IMG/VR virus record: IMGVR_UViG_3300046163_000011
Coordinates: 1 to 57,797 of that record
Length of the DNA: 57,797 nt
Strand: one strand, 5' to 3'
Source: a virus
The notes beneath the pieces were generated by a model. That model searched no databases, was not told the DNA's origin, and was given only the letters and a program-made list of their open reading frames with translations. Position 1 is the first letter of the stretch. Each line of letters begins with the position of its first letter. A program made the position numbers and the translations under genes. Shown here one piece after another: positions 8,992 to 16,605 of this stretch.

Positions 8992-9000
8992 ACTTTTGCG

Positions 9001-9029
9001 AGGGCGGCTTTCGGGTCGCCCTTTCTTTT
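9001..9029 (+). terminator. Rho-independent terminator after capsid gene
   Basis: Stem AGGGCG (9001-9006) pairs with CGCCCT (9017-9022), extended by one or two weaker pairs, followed by TTCTTTT. It would separate the head operon from the downstream structural genes. Confidence 0.8.
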
Positions 9030-9097
9030 GTTATAATGATTTAGAACCTTGACAGTCACATGGTGTGGCTGACATTTGCCAAGACAAGGAGTTCCTC

Positions 9098-9325
9098 ATG
9101 GCTAACACTACCTTTTCGGGGCCGATTATTTCTACTAACGGCTTCCAATCTACTGGCATAGCATTTGCCGATCTTCCCGCCGCATCAACCACAACAGGTC
9201 GTATCATCTTCTGCTCTGACGCTCGCAAAGCGGCTGAGGGCGCTGGCAATGGTACTGGAAATCTTGTGTTTTCTGATGGCACCAACTACATCCGCGTAGA
9301 CACAGGCGCAACAGCAACCGCTTAA
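9098..9325 (+). CDS. Small virion protein
   Basis: 75 residues from ATG 9098, which has an AAGGAG ribosome site; the longer frame from 9065 has none. The start MANTTFSGPIISTNGFQS and the end with SDGTNYIRVDTG are typical of short beta-rich proteins encoded next to capsid genes in marine phages. Probably structural; exact role unknown. Confidence 0.6.
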   Translation: MANTTFSGPIISTNGFQSTGIAFADLPAASTTTGRIIFCSDARKAAEGAGNGTGNLVFSDGTNYIRVDTGATATA

Positions 9326-9337
9326 TGGGAGGCTGTT

Positions 9338-9616
9338 ATGGCTGATGTAAAAGCATATAATCACGCACAAGGCGCGGCGGCGGCTCTAGTGGGGCCGTCC
9401 AGATCTAGGATCAAAGGCATTCTTGTTTACGCTACTGCGGTGACAGCCTTTACTCTCAAAGACGGTAGCGCAACTGGCGAAACTCTTCTTGATATCACTA
9501 TTGCGGCTGGCTGGAATGATGTTTTTCTTCCAGATGACGGTATTTTGGCTAGCAATGGTGTTTATGTTCATGCCTTAACTGGCTCTGGAAGCAAATTAAC
9601 TTTATTGTTGGGTTAA
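9338..9616 (+). CDS. Small virion protein
   Basis: 92 residues with a strong GGGAGG ribosome site. The predicted all-beta sequence contains GILVYATAVTAFTLKDGSAT and ends in LTGSGSKLTLLLG. It sits between two other small structural-type genes and likely contributes to the head or head-tail region, but no family is named with confidence. Confidence 0.55.
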   Translation: MADVKAYNHAQGAAAALVGPSRSRIKGILVYATAVTAFTLKDGSATGETLLDITIAAGWNDVFLPDDGILASNGVYVHALTGSGSKLTLLLG

Positions 9617-9617
9617 T

Positions 9618-9909
9618 ATGCCTAGGAAAAAAGAAACGCCAATAAAGACCTCTGTGAAGTCTGGGAACTTCCGCGCTACAAAAAAGGGCGCGGGAATGAC
9701 CAAAAAGGGTGTTGCCGCTTATCGTAAAGCAAACCCCGGTAGCAAGCTAAAGACAGCAGTTACAGGAACCGTAAAAAAAGGGTAGCAAAGCGGCAAAGCG
9801 CCGTAAGTCCTTTTGTGCGCGTTCTGCTGGTCAAATGAAAAAGTTTCCTAAAGCGGCTAAAGATCCAAATAGTCGTTTAAGGCAGGCTAGAAAAAGATGG
9901 AAGTGCTGA
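9618..9909 (+). CDS. Basic Lys-rich phage protein, frame broken by one extra base
   Basis: The first frame reads MPRKKETPIKTSVKSGN and stops at 9783. Removing one base from the A7-G3 run (9773-9782) continues as KKGSKAAKRRKSFCARSAG and ends RKRWKC, the expected full length of a recognisable phage family (core GAGMTKKGVAAYRK-NPGSKL, then SFCAR, ending RW-C). The protein is extremely basic and could bind DNA. Its restored stop overlaps the next start (TGATG), which supports the repaired reading. Confidence 0.65.
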
Positions 9910-10109
9910 TGGCTGAAAAAGTAGAAATTACTGTTGCCAGAATCGAAGAGCGATTAACACAGCTTCAAGATGAAGTTCGGCACGTTCATAAAGAGGTTTC
10001 TGATCTGAAGGCGCAAGCTAACAGATGGAAGGGAGCTTTCTGGGTTATGCTTGCTGTTGGCGGAATAGTTGGAAGTATAGCTCATTTATTTATTGGATGG
10101 GTAAGATGA
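9909..10109 (+). CDS. XhlA-like small membrane protein
   Basis: 66 residues: an N-terminal amphipathic coiled coil (IEERLTQLQDEVRHVHKEV) and one C-terminal membrane segment (FWVMLAVGGIVGSIAHLFI). This layout resembles haemolysin XhlA-type proteins, which work with holins. ATG 9909 is preferred to 9897 because it overlaps the restored stop of the previous gene. Its distance from the lysis region leaves the role open. Confidence 0.55.
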   Translation: MAEKVEITVARIEERLTQLQDEVRHVHKEVSDLKAQANRWKGAFWVMLAVGGIVGSIAHLFIGWVR

Positions 10110-10474
10110 CCATTAACAGAACCAGCATAGGTTCTCAGTTGAAAGGCAATAAGATGAAAAAGAAGCCAGTCAAAAAGGCAAGCATGGGGAAGTTTTTAGA
10201 AACATTCTCTCCAGCTTATAGCATCATGAAGGGCAAAGGCCCTATCTCGGAGGGCATGAGCAAATTAGGTGGCGCAGGCCTTGGCGGTATAGCAGGAGCA
10301 TTGGCAAGCTCTCAAAGAAACAAGAGAGCCGCACCTAATCCTATGGCGGCTACACCAGCCGCGCCTATGGCCTCTAACGCCGCCACGCCAATGACGCCCA
10401 TGAAGGCTGGCGGAAAATTAGGCCGTGGCGATGGTTGCGCTGTTAAAGGCAAAACAAAAGGAACAATTAGATAA
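10106..10474 (+). CDS. Basic Gly/Ala-rich small virion-type protein
   Basis: 122 residues from ATG 10106, which overlaps the previous stop (ATGA); 10154 (MKKKPVKK) is an alternative. The N-terminus is Lys-rich, the middle is Gly/Ala/Pro-rich, and the C-terminus GRGDGCAVKGKTKGTIR is a tag I recognise from many marine phage genomes. Function unknown; likely a virion component or DNA-associated protein. Confidence 0.55.
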   Translation: MTINRTSIGSQLKGNKMKKKPVKKASMGKFLETFSPAYSIMKGKGPISEGMSKLGGAGLGGIAGALASSQRNKRAAPNPMAATPAAPMASNAATPMTPMKAGGKLGRGDGCAVKGKTKGTIR

Positions 10475-10626
10475 TGGACAAGAAGTCTGTAACTGCTCCA
10501 AAGGGGTTTCATTGGATGAAGTCAAAGTCAGGCTTCAAGTTAATGAAGAATCCTTCTGGTGGCTTTAAGCCACATAAAGGAGCGAGTTTAAAGGCGACCT
10601 TTCCAATTCAAAAGGTTCACAAATGA
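10474..10626 (+). CDS. Short basic phage protein
   Basis: 50 residues. The ATG uses the last base of the previous stop (TAATG) and the end overlaps the next start (ATGA). The sequence has TAPKGFHWMKSKSGFKLMKN and HKGASLKATFPIQKVHK, a pattern seen as a very short ORF in many phage structural clusters. Function unknown. Confidence 0.6.
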   Translation: MDKKSVTAPKGFHWMKSKSGFKLMKNPSGGFKPHKGASLKATFPIQKVHK

Positions 10627-10877
10627 GAAACTATAGACGCGAATATCAGACCTATCAGGGGTCTGCCGCGCAGAAAAAACGCAGAGCCAGTCGTAATGCC
10701 GCAAGAGCAAAGATGATTAAGCTAGGCAAGGTTAAGAAGGGCGATGGCAAAGATGTCGCTCATAAGAACGGTAATCCTAGGGACAACAGAGCTAAGAACC
10801 TAAAGGTAAGCTCGACAAAAAGTAACAGGTCATTTCCTAGAACTAGGACTGCTGGTAAGCGTAACAAGAGAGATTAA
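10623..10877 (+). CDS. HNH-like small basic protein
   Basis: 84 residues, strongly basic. The segment KKGDGKDVAHKNGNPRDN and then NLKVSSTKSNRSF follows the layout of phage HNH-like proteins (H-xN-PxxNxxxNLxxxxxxxN). Only one His is present at the expected first position, where catalytic HNH enzymes usually carry two, so activity is doubtful. It overlaps both neighbours by a few bases. Confidence 0.55.
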   Translation: MRNYRREYQTYQGSAAQKKRRASRNAARAKMIKLGKVKKGDGKDVAHKNGNPRDNRAKNLKVSSTKSNRSFPRTRTAGKRNKRD

Positions 10878-10981
10878 TGAAGGTTACAAATGTATGTATC
10901 AAGCGGAAACGGATTCGCCGTCCCGGTAAGCACAAGAAAAATACTAACAAGCGAAACAAACCAAAAGACTTCTTCGGTTAG
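10877..10981 (+). CDS. Very short basic peptide
   Basis: 34 residues starting MKVTNVCIKRKRIRRPGKHK and ending KPKDFFG. The start overlaps the previous stop (TAATG). A run of basic residues with RPG-H-K resembles short Lys/Arg peptides found in phage structural clusters. It occupies a different frame from the zinc-ribbon ORF that follows. Confidence 0.5.
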   Translation: MKVTNVCIKRKRIRRPGKHKKNTNKRNKPKDFFG

Positions 10982-11108
10982 AGTTCATTGTAGACGGTGC
11001 AATCGGTGTGGTGAGGAGTTAAAGACAGTGTTTGTGCATGGTCATGAGCAGTGTTTAGCTTGTAATTCTGTGGTTCAAGATTGTTGTCAAGGAGATATCT
11101 GTGCGTAG
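10890..11108 (+). CDS. Zinc-ribbon protein, start uncertain
   Basis: The second half carries CRRCNRCGEELKTVFVHG followed by QCLACN, a two-knuckle C-x2-C zinc-ribbon layout, and ends DCCQGDICA. The first ~30 residues from ATG 10890 overlap the 34-residue basic peptide in another frame and look non-coding. No good start lies close to the Cys region, so either the true start is unusual or an indel hides it. Confidence 0.45.
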   Translation: MYVSSGNGFAVPVSTRKILTSETNQKTSSVRVHCRRCNRCGEELKTVFVHGHEQCLACNSVVQDCCQGDICA

Positions 11109-11592
11109 ATATAGATCTGGTGGGAATACTGGTTACAAGACTTCTGATGAAGTTCTTGGCGCAGGAAAGTCTGTAAGGGCATCTGGTCAGTCAGTTAGGG
11201 GTAATACAATCCCTACTGGTACAGGCGCTAAAGCGCAGATGGCGAAACAAAAGAAGATTGTAGCGGCACAGTCCAAAAAGGGTGCCAATATAAAAATGGC
11301 TAAGTTTCCTAGAGCAACATCAGAAAAAAGCCCGGATCAGAAGCAAATGGATATGGCTATGAGGGCCATGAAGCTCGGAAGAAGCAAGCCAGTGTCAACT
11401 GCAAAGAGCGGAGGTAAAACGAAGTCTAGTGTCAATAAGTCAGGCAATTATACTAAGCCGTCTCTTAGAAAGCGGATCTTTAACAGAATCAAGGCGGGCG
11501 GCAAGGGCGGGAACCCCGGTCAATGGAGCGCAAGAAAAGCGCAAATGCTGGCGAAGGCTTATAAGAAAGCTGGCGGCGGTTACAAGAATTAA
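11101..11592 (+). CDS. Basic conserved phage protein with GQWSARKAQ motif
   Basis: 163 residues from a GTG start with an AAGGAG ribosome site inside the end of the previous gene. The C-terminus, RKRIFNRIKAGGKGG then PGQWSARKAQMLAKAYK, is a recognisable conserved module of phage proteins, preceded by a long Lys/Gly/Ser-rich disordered stretch. Net charge is strongly positive. Role unknown. Confidence 0.6.
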   Translation: MRRYRSGGNTGYKTSDEVLGAGKSVRASGQSVRGNTIPTGTGAKAQMAKQKKIVAAQSKKGANIKMAKFPRATSEKSPDQKQMDMAMRAMKLGRSKPVSTAKSGGKTKSSVNKSGNYTKPSLRKRIFNRIKAGGKGGNPGQWSARKAQMLAKAYKKAGGGYKN

Positions 11593-11627
11593 ATTTATCT
11601 TTCGGGAGAGGAAAGTGATGAACAAGA

Positions 11628-12077
11628 ATGGATCCATTATCAGCTTTAGCCGTTGCTCAGACTGCGTATGCGGCTATTCGCAAGGGATTCCAAGTAGGTA
11701 AAGAAGTAGAGTCCATGTCAGCGGATCTAGGACGCTGGATGGGAGCTATTAACACGGTTAAGAACAGCCACGAAAAGGCAAAGAAAAGAAAATTTGGGAG
11801 CATTGAAGAGGAAGCTCTTGAAACATTCGCCGCCAAGAAAAAAGCAGAGGCGATGGAACACGAATTAAGAACATTTGTTAACATGCATTATGGCCCCTCT
11901 TCGTGGCAACAAGTTATAAAAGTTCAGGCTGATCTTAGAAAGCAAAGAATGGCTGAGGCGGCTAGAATAAGACAACAAAGGGAAGAGATAGCTGTCTGGA
12001 TTGTGGTTATCTTGGGGATAGCAGTTCTAAGTGTTATAGTAATATTTGTATTATGGAAACTTATCAATGGCTCTTAA
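11628..12077 (+). CDS. Helical protein with one C-terminal membrane segment
   Basis: 149 residues: MDPLSALAVAQTAYAAIRKG at the N-terminus, a central helical and charged region, and a membrane segment near the C-terminus (IAVWIVVILGIAVLSVIVIF). It resembles a conserved protein of marine phages lying among structural genes. It could sit in the host membrane during DNA entry or late in infection; no experimental family is known to me. Confidence 0.6.
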   Translation: MDPLSALAVAQTAYAAIRKGFQVGKEVESMSADLGRWMGAINTVKNSHEKAKKRKFGSIEEEALETFAAKKKAEAMEHELRTFVNMHYGPSSWQQVIKVQADLRKQRMAEAARIRQQREEIAVWIVVILGIAVLSVIVIFVLWKLINGS

Positions 12078-12327
12078 AAAACCACAAAGAAGTTTAAAGG
12101 CTTGGGGCAAGCAAAAGTGGAGGACTAAAAGTGGTAAAAACTCCACCCAAGGATCAAAAGCAACCGGAGAACGTTATCTTCCGGCATCAGCTATTAAAGC
12201 CCTCTCGGCTAAGGAATACGCGGCCACCACCCGTGCTAAAAGAAAAGCAACTAAGGCTGGTAAGCAAGTCTCCAAACAGCCTAAAAAGATACGAGCTAAA
12301 GTGAAGCCGCATAGGAAGGTCAAGTAA
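12067..12327 (+). CDS. Basic DUF5872-like protein
   Basis: 86 residues from ATG 12067, overlapping the previous stop. The motif KQKWRTKSGKNSTQGSKA and then GERYLPASAIKALS has the layout of DUF5872-type proteins (K-W-x-K-G---G---YLP). Very Lys-rich at both ends. The family match is by memory of the pattern. The end overlaps the next start (TAATG). Confidence 0.5.
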   Translation: MALKKPQRSLKAWGKQKWRTKSGKNSTQGSKATGERYLPASAIKALSAKEYAATTRAKRKATKAGKQVSKQPKKIRAKVKPHRKVK

Positions 12328-13004
12328 TGGCTGTAGTAACACCAGACTTACCAGAAATTTTTGAAGAAGCGTTTGAACGTGCAGGGCTTCAAATGACAAC
12401 TGGCTACGACCTAAAGACAGCTAGGCGTAGCCTTAACTTATTGACATTGGAGTGGCAAAATCGTGGGCTTAATCTCTGGACTATTGACGATGGTACGATA
12501 TCCCTTACAGCAGGCACAGCAACTTATTCCATGCCTGCTGACACTATCGACCTCATTGAACATCAAATTAGAACGGGTACAGGTACAAATCAGGTGGATA
12601 CAAATGTGGAGCGCATTAGCGTTTCAACGTATGCAAAACAATCTGTCAAGAATACTGAGGGAAGACCTACCCAGATTTACATTGATCGCCAAGCAACGTC
12701 TGTCAGCTTTACTTTATGGCCTGTACCAGACTCTGGCACATACACTCTCTCGTATCATAGACTTCGTGGCATCTCTGGCATCTCGTCTGGTATAGGTTCT
12801 GTAGCAGATGTGCCGCCAAGGTTTGTTCCTTGCTTGGTATCAGGTTTGGCTTACTACATTGCGATGAAGAAGCCTGAAGTGGCGGCGCGTGTGACACCGC
12901 TTAAACAAGAGTATGAGTTCCAGTTCGAGCTTGCCGCTGGAGAGGATACAGACTCATCATCAATGAAGTTCGTGCCATACGACACGTTTTATCTAGGAGG
13001 TTAA
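12327..13004 (+). CDS. Head-tail adaptor, P22 gp4-like
   Basis: 225 residues. N-terminal helices (EIFEEAFERAGLQM, then ARRSLNLLTLEWQNRGLNLW) are followed by beta strands (GTATYSMPADTIDLIEHQIR) and a helical end with FVPCLVSGLAYYIAMKKP. This is the layout of the P22 gp4-type tail accessory factor that joins the portal to the tail. A second gp4-like gene lies at 14868. Confidence 0.7.
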   Translation: MAVVTPDLPEIFEEAFERAGLQMTTGYDLKTARRSLNLLTLEWQNRGLNLWTIDDGTISLTAGTATYSMPADTIDLIEHQIRTGTGTNQVDTNVERISVSTYAKQSVKNTEGRPTQIYIDRQATSVSFTLWPVPDSGTYTLSYHRLRGISGISSGIGSVADVPPRFVPCLVSGLAYYIAMKKPEVAARVTPLKQEYEFQFELAAGEDTDSSSMKFVPYDTFYLGG

Positions 13005-13005
13005 C

Positions 13006-13617
13006 ATGAAAAAGAAATCTATGGGTTATAAAGATGGCGGGAAAATTCCCACACCTAAGCCAAGACCAACTAAGCGTCAAAGAGCCAAGAGCAAAAGAAC
13101 AAGCACCCTTACTGGGCAAATAGATGAGATAATGAACCCCGGCGGTCGTGACTCAAGAGCAAACAAGAATAATCCTAGAAATGTTCCTGCTCTTAGTGAG
13201 GTGCTTCAGGGAACATATAGACATGCAAAAGAAAAGGTGAAGGATATGGCGTCTCCGATGAAGTCTGGTGGGAAGATGAAAAAGAAAGTTACGGGATACG
13301 ACAAAGGCGGCGCTGTTACAAGAGAGCAGAAGCTCGCGGCTTTGCGTAAAATTATGTCGTCAAAAGGCGGCTCAAGTTCCAGCGCCAAAAGTATGGAAAA
13401 GATGCTAAAGGATATTGGTTTTCCTATGAGCAAGAAGTCTGGTGGGTCGATGAAGCCTGTGCCAGCAGGGAAAAAAGGATTGGCTAAACTTCCCAAGCCA
13501 GTTCGCAATAAAATGGGCTACGCCAAGAAGGGTGGGCCAGTAAAAGCGGCAAAGAGTGGCGGATCATGTCGTGGTGGCGGTGCCGCTACGCGGGGCAAGG
13601 GTTATAGCAAGGCGTAA
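13006..13617 (+). CDS. Lys/Gly-rich basic protein
   Basis: 203 residues with an AGGAGG ribosome site. Repeated short motifs (KKKSMGYKDGGK, KKKVTGYDKGG, NKMGYAKKGG) and the C-terminal tag GGSCRGGGAATRGKGYSKA are typical of disordered, very basic phage proteins. Possibly a packaged, DNA-neutralising virion protein. It sits between the adaptor and the Zn-ribbon/cupredoxin gene. Confidence 0.6.
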   Translation: MKKKSMGYKDGGKIPTPKPRPTKRQRAKSKRTSTLTGQIDEIMNPGGRDSRANKNNPRNVPALSEVLQGTYRHAKEKVKDMASPMKSGGKMKKKVTGYDKGGAVTREQKLAALRKIMSSKGGSSSSAKSMEKMLKDIGFPMSKKSGGSMKPVPAGKKGLAKLPKPVRNKMGYAKKGGPVKAAKSGGSCRGGGAATRGKGYSKA

Positions 13618-13620
13618 TAG

Positions 13621-14439
13621 ATGTCGTATGCGAAGGGTAAAAGAGCATTCGGTTTTTGCGACAGGACTGGCGGCAGATACAAGCTGACAGACCTAGTTGA
13701 TGAATACCAGAATGGAATCAAGACTGGCCTGAAGGTTGGAAGGGATGTGGTTGATCAAGACCATCCTCAAAACTTTCTGGGCCGCTTGCGTATAAATGAC
13801 CCTCAAGCATTGTTAAACCCTCGTCCTGAGAGAAAAATAGAGTCTGTAACTGTTAAATTGCCAGCTTTTGACTCTGCTACTTTGAAGACCGTTCCAGTTC
13901 CTTTTCTAAGAGCAAAGGCTGGTGAGCTAAAAACAACAGGAACAACAATTCCTACCAATGTAAGGGTTATTCTTACAGGGGTTGCTGGTCAAGGCAGAGT
14001 TGGCACAATTCCATTTCCTCAAAATATTATAGTTCCGCTTACTGGGGTTTCTGCTCAAGGAGCAGTCACAGTTCCGATTGCTTCTGTTTCAGGAGGTTTA
14101 GCGGCGACTTATACCATTACTGTTGCTAATCCCGGAAGCGGTAACAAGTATTACCAAAGCGGCACACTGCCGGGAGCTTCTGGCGTAAACGTAAATGAAG
14201 GCTCTACATATCGTTACGATCAATCAGACGCCAGTAATTCAGGCCACCCTCTTCGCTTTTCAACCACGCCCGATGGCACTCATGGCGGCGGATCGCAATA
14301 CACTACGGGGGTGACAACAGTAGGCACACCGGGAACGTCTGGGGCTTATACTCAGATCACGGTGGCGGTAGGCGCACCAACACTGTATACTTACTGCACA
14401 GTTCATAGCGGTATGGGTTACAAGGTGAACACACTTTAG
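13621..14439 (+). CDS. Structural protein: eroded zinc-ribbon head plus cupredoxin-like C-terminus
   Basis: 272 residues. Residues 1-60 match a conserved phage N-terminal module (MSYAKGKRAFGFCDRTGGRY, then DQDHPQNFLG), but the usual C-x2-C pairs are mostly lost: only C13 remains. The C-terminal ~75 residues look like a cupredoxin: H209 in SGHPLRF and C259-H262-M265 in YCTVHSGMG, the ligand set of type 1 copper sites. The middle holds two similar beta segments (LTGVAGQG, LTGVSAQG). Location among adaptor genes implies a virion protein. Copper binding is inferred only. Confidence 0.6.
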   Translation: MSYAKGKRAFGFCDRTGGRYKLTDLVDEYQNGIKTGLKVGRDVVDQDHPQNFLGRLRINDPQALLNPRPERKIESVTVKLPAFDSATLKTVPVPFLRAKAGELKTTGTTIPTNVRVILTGVAGQGRVGTIPFPQNIIVPLTGVSAQGAVTVPIASVSGGLAATYTITVANPGSGNKYYQSGTLPGASGVNVNEGSTYRYDQSDASNSGHPLRFSTTPDGTHGGGSQYTTGVTTVGTPGTSGAYTQITVAVGAPTLYTYCTVHSGMGYKVNTL

Positions 14440-14448
14440 GAGTAAGAA

Positions 14449-14868
14449 ATGGCAATTACCACAACTATGTGTACAAGTTTCAAGCAAGAGATTCTTGAAG
14501 CTGAACACGATTTTACAACAGATACATTTAAGATGGCTCTGTATGCCGATACCGCTACACTTGGCTCGGCAACAACAGCGTATTCTACAAGCGATGAAGT
14601 CTCTGGCACTGCTTACACTGCCGGAGGGGCAACGTTAACAACAGTAGCGCCAACCACCAGCAATGGCGTTGCATTTGTTGATTTTAACGATGTAACCTTC
14701 TCAAACTCTACTATTACAGCAAGAGGCGCTTTAATTTATAACAGCAGTAAATCAAACAAGGCTGTTGCGTGTTATGACTTCGGGGCCAACCAAAGCTCTA
14801 GCAATTCAACATTTACAGTAGAGTTTCCAACAGCGGCATCCGGCACAGCTATCGTAAGGATTGAGTAA
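14449..14868 (+). CDS. Conserved marine phage structural protein
   Basis: 139 residues, all-beta and Thr/Ser-rich. MAITTTMCTSFKQEILEAEH, then DTFKMALYADTATL and GTAYTAGGATL, is a recognisable family pattern found near adaptor and tail genes of marine phages. Likely a virion protein; function not established. The end overlaps the next start (TAATG). Confidence 0.65.
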   Translation: MAITTTMCTSFKQEILEAEHDFTTDTFKMALYADTATLGSATTAYSTSDEVSGTAYTAGGATLTTVAPTTSNGVAFVDFNDVTFSNSTITARGALIYNSSKSNKAVACYDFGANQSSSNSTFTVEFPTAASGTAIVRIE

Positions 14869-15545
14869 TGTCTTTTACATTCGGAGAGCTAAAACAGGCC
14901 ATACAAGACTTTACAGAGAATGACGAGACAGGATTCGTAACGAATCTGCCTGTGTTTATTCGCTCTGCCGAAGATCGTATTCTTGTCAATGTTGACTTAG
15001 AGAACTTTCGTAAAAACGCTACATCGACACTAACTAGCGGAAATGAGTATCTATCCACTCCAAGTGATTTCTTGGCTCCTTTTTCTTTGTTCGTGACAAC
15101 CTCTGGCAGTGAAGGCTACCTGTTGGAGAAAGATGTTAATTTTATTAGAGAAGCCTACCCCGCCCAATCAACTCAGGCAAGACCGGAGTATTATGGTTTC
15201 TTTGATGCGACTGCCACAGTAGGCGCTGGTAATGTCCAAGCTAACTTTATTCTTGGGCCTACACCAAATCAAAATTACACAGTTGAGCTTCACTATTACT
15301 ACAGGCCAGCAAGTCTGACAGCTGGAGCGAACAACGAATATACATGGCTAAGTAGCAATGCTCCTAACGCCCTTCTGTATGGCTCTTTGATAGAGGCGTA
15401 CATCTACATGAAGGGTGAACAAGATGTTATTTCTATGTATGAAGGGCGCTTCCAAGAGGCAATCTCAAGACTGAAAGATCTCGCAGAAGCAAGAGAAAAC
15501 AATGACGCATACAGGCAAGGCCTGCCCACTAGTCCACGCACATAA
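14868..15545 (+). CDS. Second gp4-like adaptor protein
   Basis: 225 residues, the same length as the adaptor at 12327. Helical N-terminus (FGELKQAIQDFTEND), a beta middle with PSDFLAPFSLFVTTSG, and helical end (ALLYGSLIEAYIYMKGEQD). This layout is typical of phage adaptor proteins that form the ring below the portal. Having two such genes suggests two stacked rings. Confidence 0.65.
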   Translation: MSFTFGELKQAIQDFTENDETGFVTNLPVFIRSAEDRILVNVDLENFRKNATSTLTSGNEYLSTPSDFLAPFSLFVTTSGSEGYLLEKDVNFIREAYPAQSTQARPEYYGFFDATATVGAGNVQANFILGPTPNQNYTVELHYYYRPASLTAGANNEYTWLSSNAPNALLYGSLIEAYIYMKGEQDVISMYEGRFQEAISRLKDLAEARENNDAYRQGLPTSPRT

Positions 15546-15555
15546 GGAGTGAATA

Positions 15556-16605
15556 ATGGCTACAACGAATGCGGCAACCTCGTATCTGGAAAGAAGGATT
15601 CTTGACTATTTGTTCAAGAATGACTCTCTTTCCTTTGCCACGCCGGGCAATAGTATATACGTTGGTTTGGCTACCGCAGTACCGAATGCTGAAAACGGCA
15701 ACATAACAGAAGTTAATATTGTAACTGAAGATGCTGATTATGTTAGACAGCAAGTTACTGCCGCAAACTGGAAACAGTCTGTGACTACAGCGGCGGTGGC
15801 TATTGGTGCCTCTGATACATCAATAATCTTAGCTGATGCGGAAGCATTTCCAACATCAGGTACGGTTGTTGTGAATCAAGAGGTCATTACCTACACTGGT
15901 AAAGATGGAACGGCTAAGGCTGATGCTAATGGCGCTGTATCTTCATCTACATCTTTAGCTGTAGATGGAAACTCAGGAACTATAACAGTAGGTATGGTTG
16001 TCACAGGAACAGGAATATCTGGCACTGTTCGTGTTGCCACAGTTACAAGTCAAAACGCTTTGGTTCTTAGTTCAGCAATTACAATTTCTGACAACACCGC
16101 TTTGACCTTTACAGGGACAAGCATTTTGACAGGCTGTACTCGCGGCGCATCCTCAACCACCGCCGCCGCTCATTCTGTTGGTGACAATGTAATATCTGAT
16201 GCTCAGAGAGTTATTAACGATAACAACATTGAGTTTCCTCCATCAAGTGGCGTTGCCAACTACACAGTTACTCACGCCTTTGTTGCTGACAAAGACTTTG
16301 CTTCGGCGGATGTTAACGGCCCGGTGTCCGGATCAGCAAACGTTGCTCTTGACGGGAACGTAGGAACAATAGCTGTTGGGGATGTAGTAACAGGTGCTGG
16401 TATTACTGGTCATGTAACAGTTAATACAGTTACATCTCAGAATGCTATTGTGTTAAGTTCATCAGTTACATTGGCAGACAACGTAAAACTAAAGTTTGAT
16501 GGTTCTAATATGTTGTTTGTCGGACAGCTAGACGCTTCTAAGTTAATTGCTTCCGGTGATATCTTCCGTATCAATGCAAGTAACCTTAGCATCGAGTTGA
16601 AGTAA
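15556..16605 (+). CDS. Tail protein carrying two inserted repeat modules
   Basis: 349 residues. The N-terminal domain (ERRILDYLFKND, GNSIYVGLATAVPNAENG) is a common phage tail module. Two ~62-residue modules with the pattern GTI-VG--V-G-GI-G-V-V-TV-SQNA-VLSS are inserted at about residues 122-188 and 251-315. Without them the flanks read continuously: ITYTGK joins LTGCTRGASST, and VADKDF joins NMLFVGQLDASK. A third copy is in the next gene. Confidence 0.65.
   Translation: MATTNAATSYLERRILDYLFKNDSLSFATPGNSIYVGLATAVPNAENGNITEVNIVTEDADYVRQQVTAANWKQSVTTAAVAIGASDTSIILADAEAFPTSGTVVVNQEVITYTGKDGTAKADANGAVSSSTSLAVDGNSGTITVGMVVTGTGISGTVRVATVTSQNALVLSSAITISDNTALTFTGTSILTGCTRGASSTTAAAHSVGDNVISDAQRVINDNNIEFPPSSGVANYTVTHAFVADKDFASADVNGPVSGSANVALDGNVGTIAVGDVVTGAGITGHVTVNTVTSQNAIVLSSSVTLADNVKLKFDGSNMLFVGQLDASKLIASGDIFRINASNLSIELK

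Noticed and set aside
9773-9779. A AAA AAG-type slippery heptamer as programmed -1 frameshift
   Set aside because: The restored family frame needs a +1 shift; the -1 product does not match the expected C-terminus.
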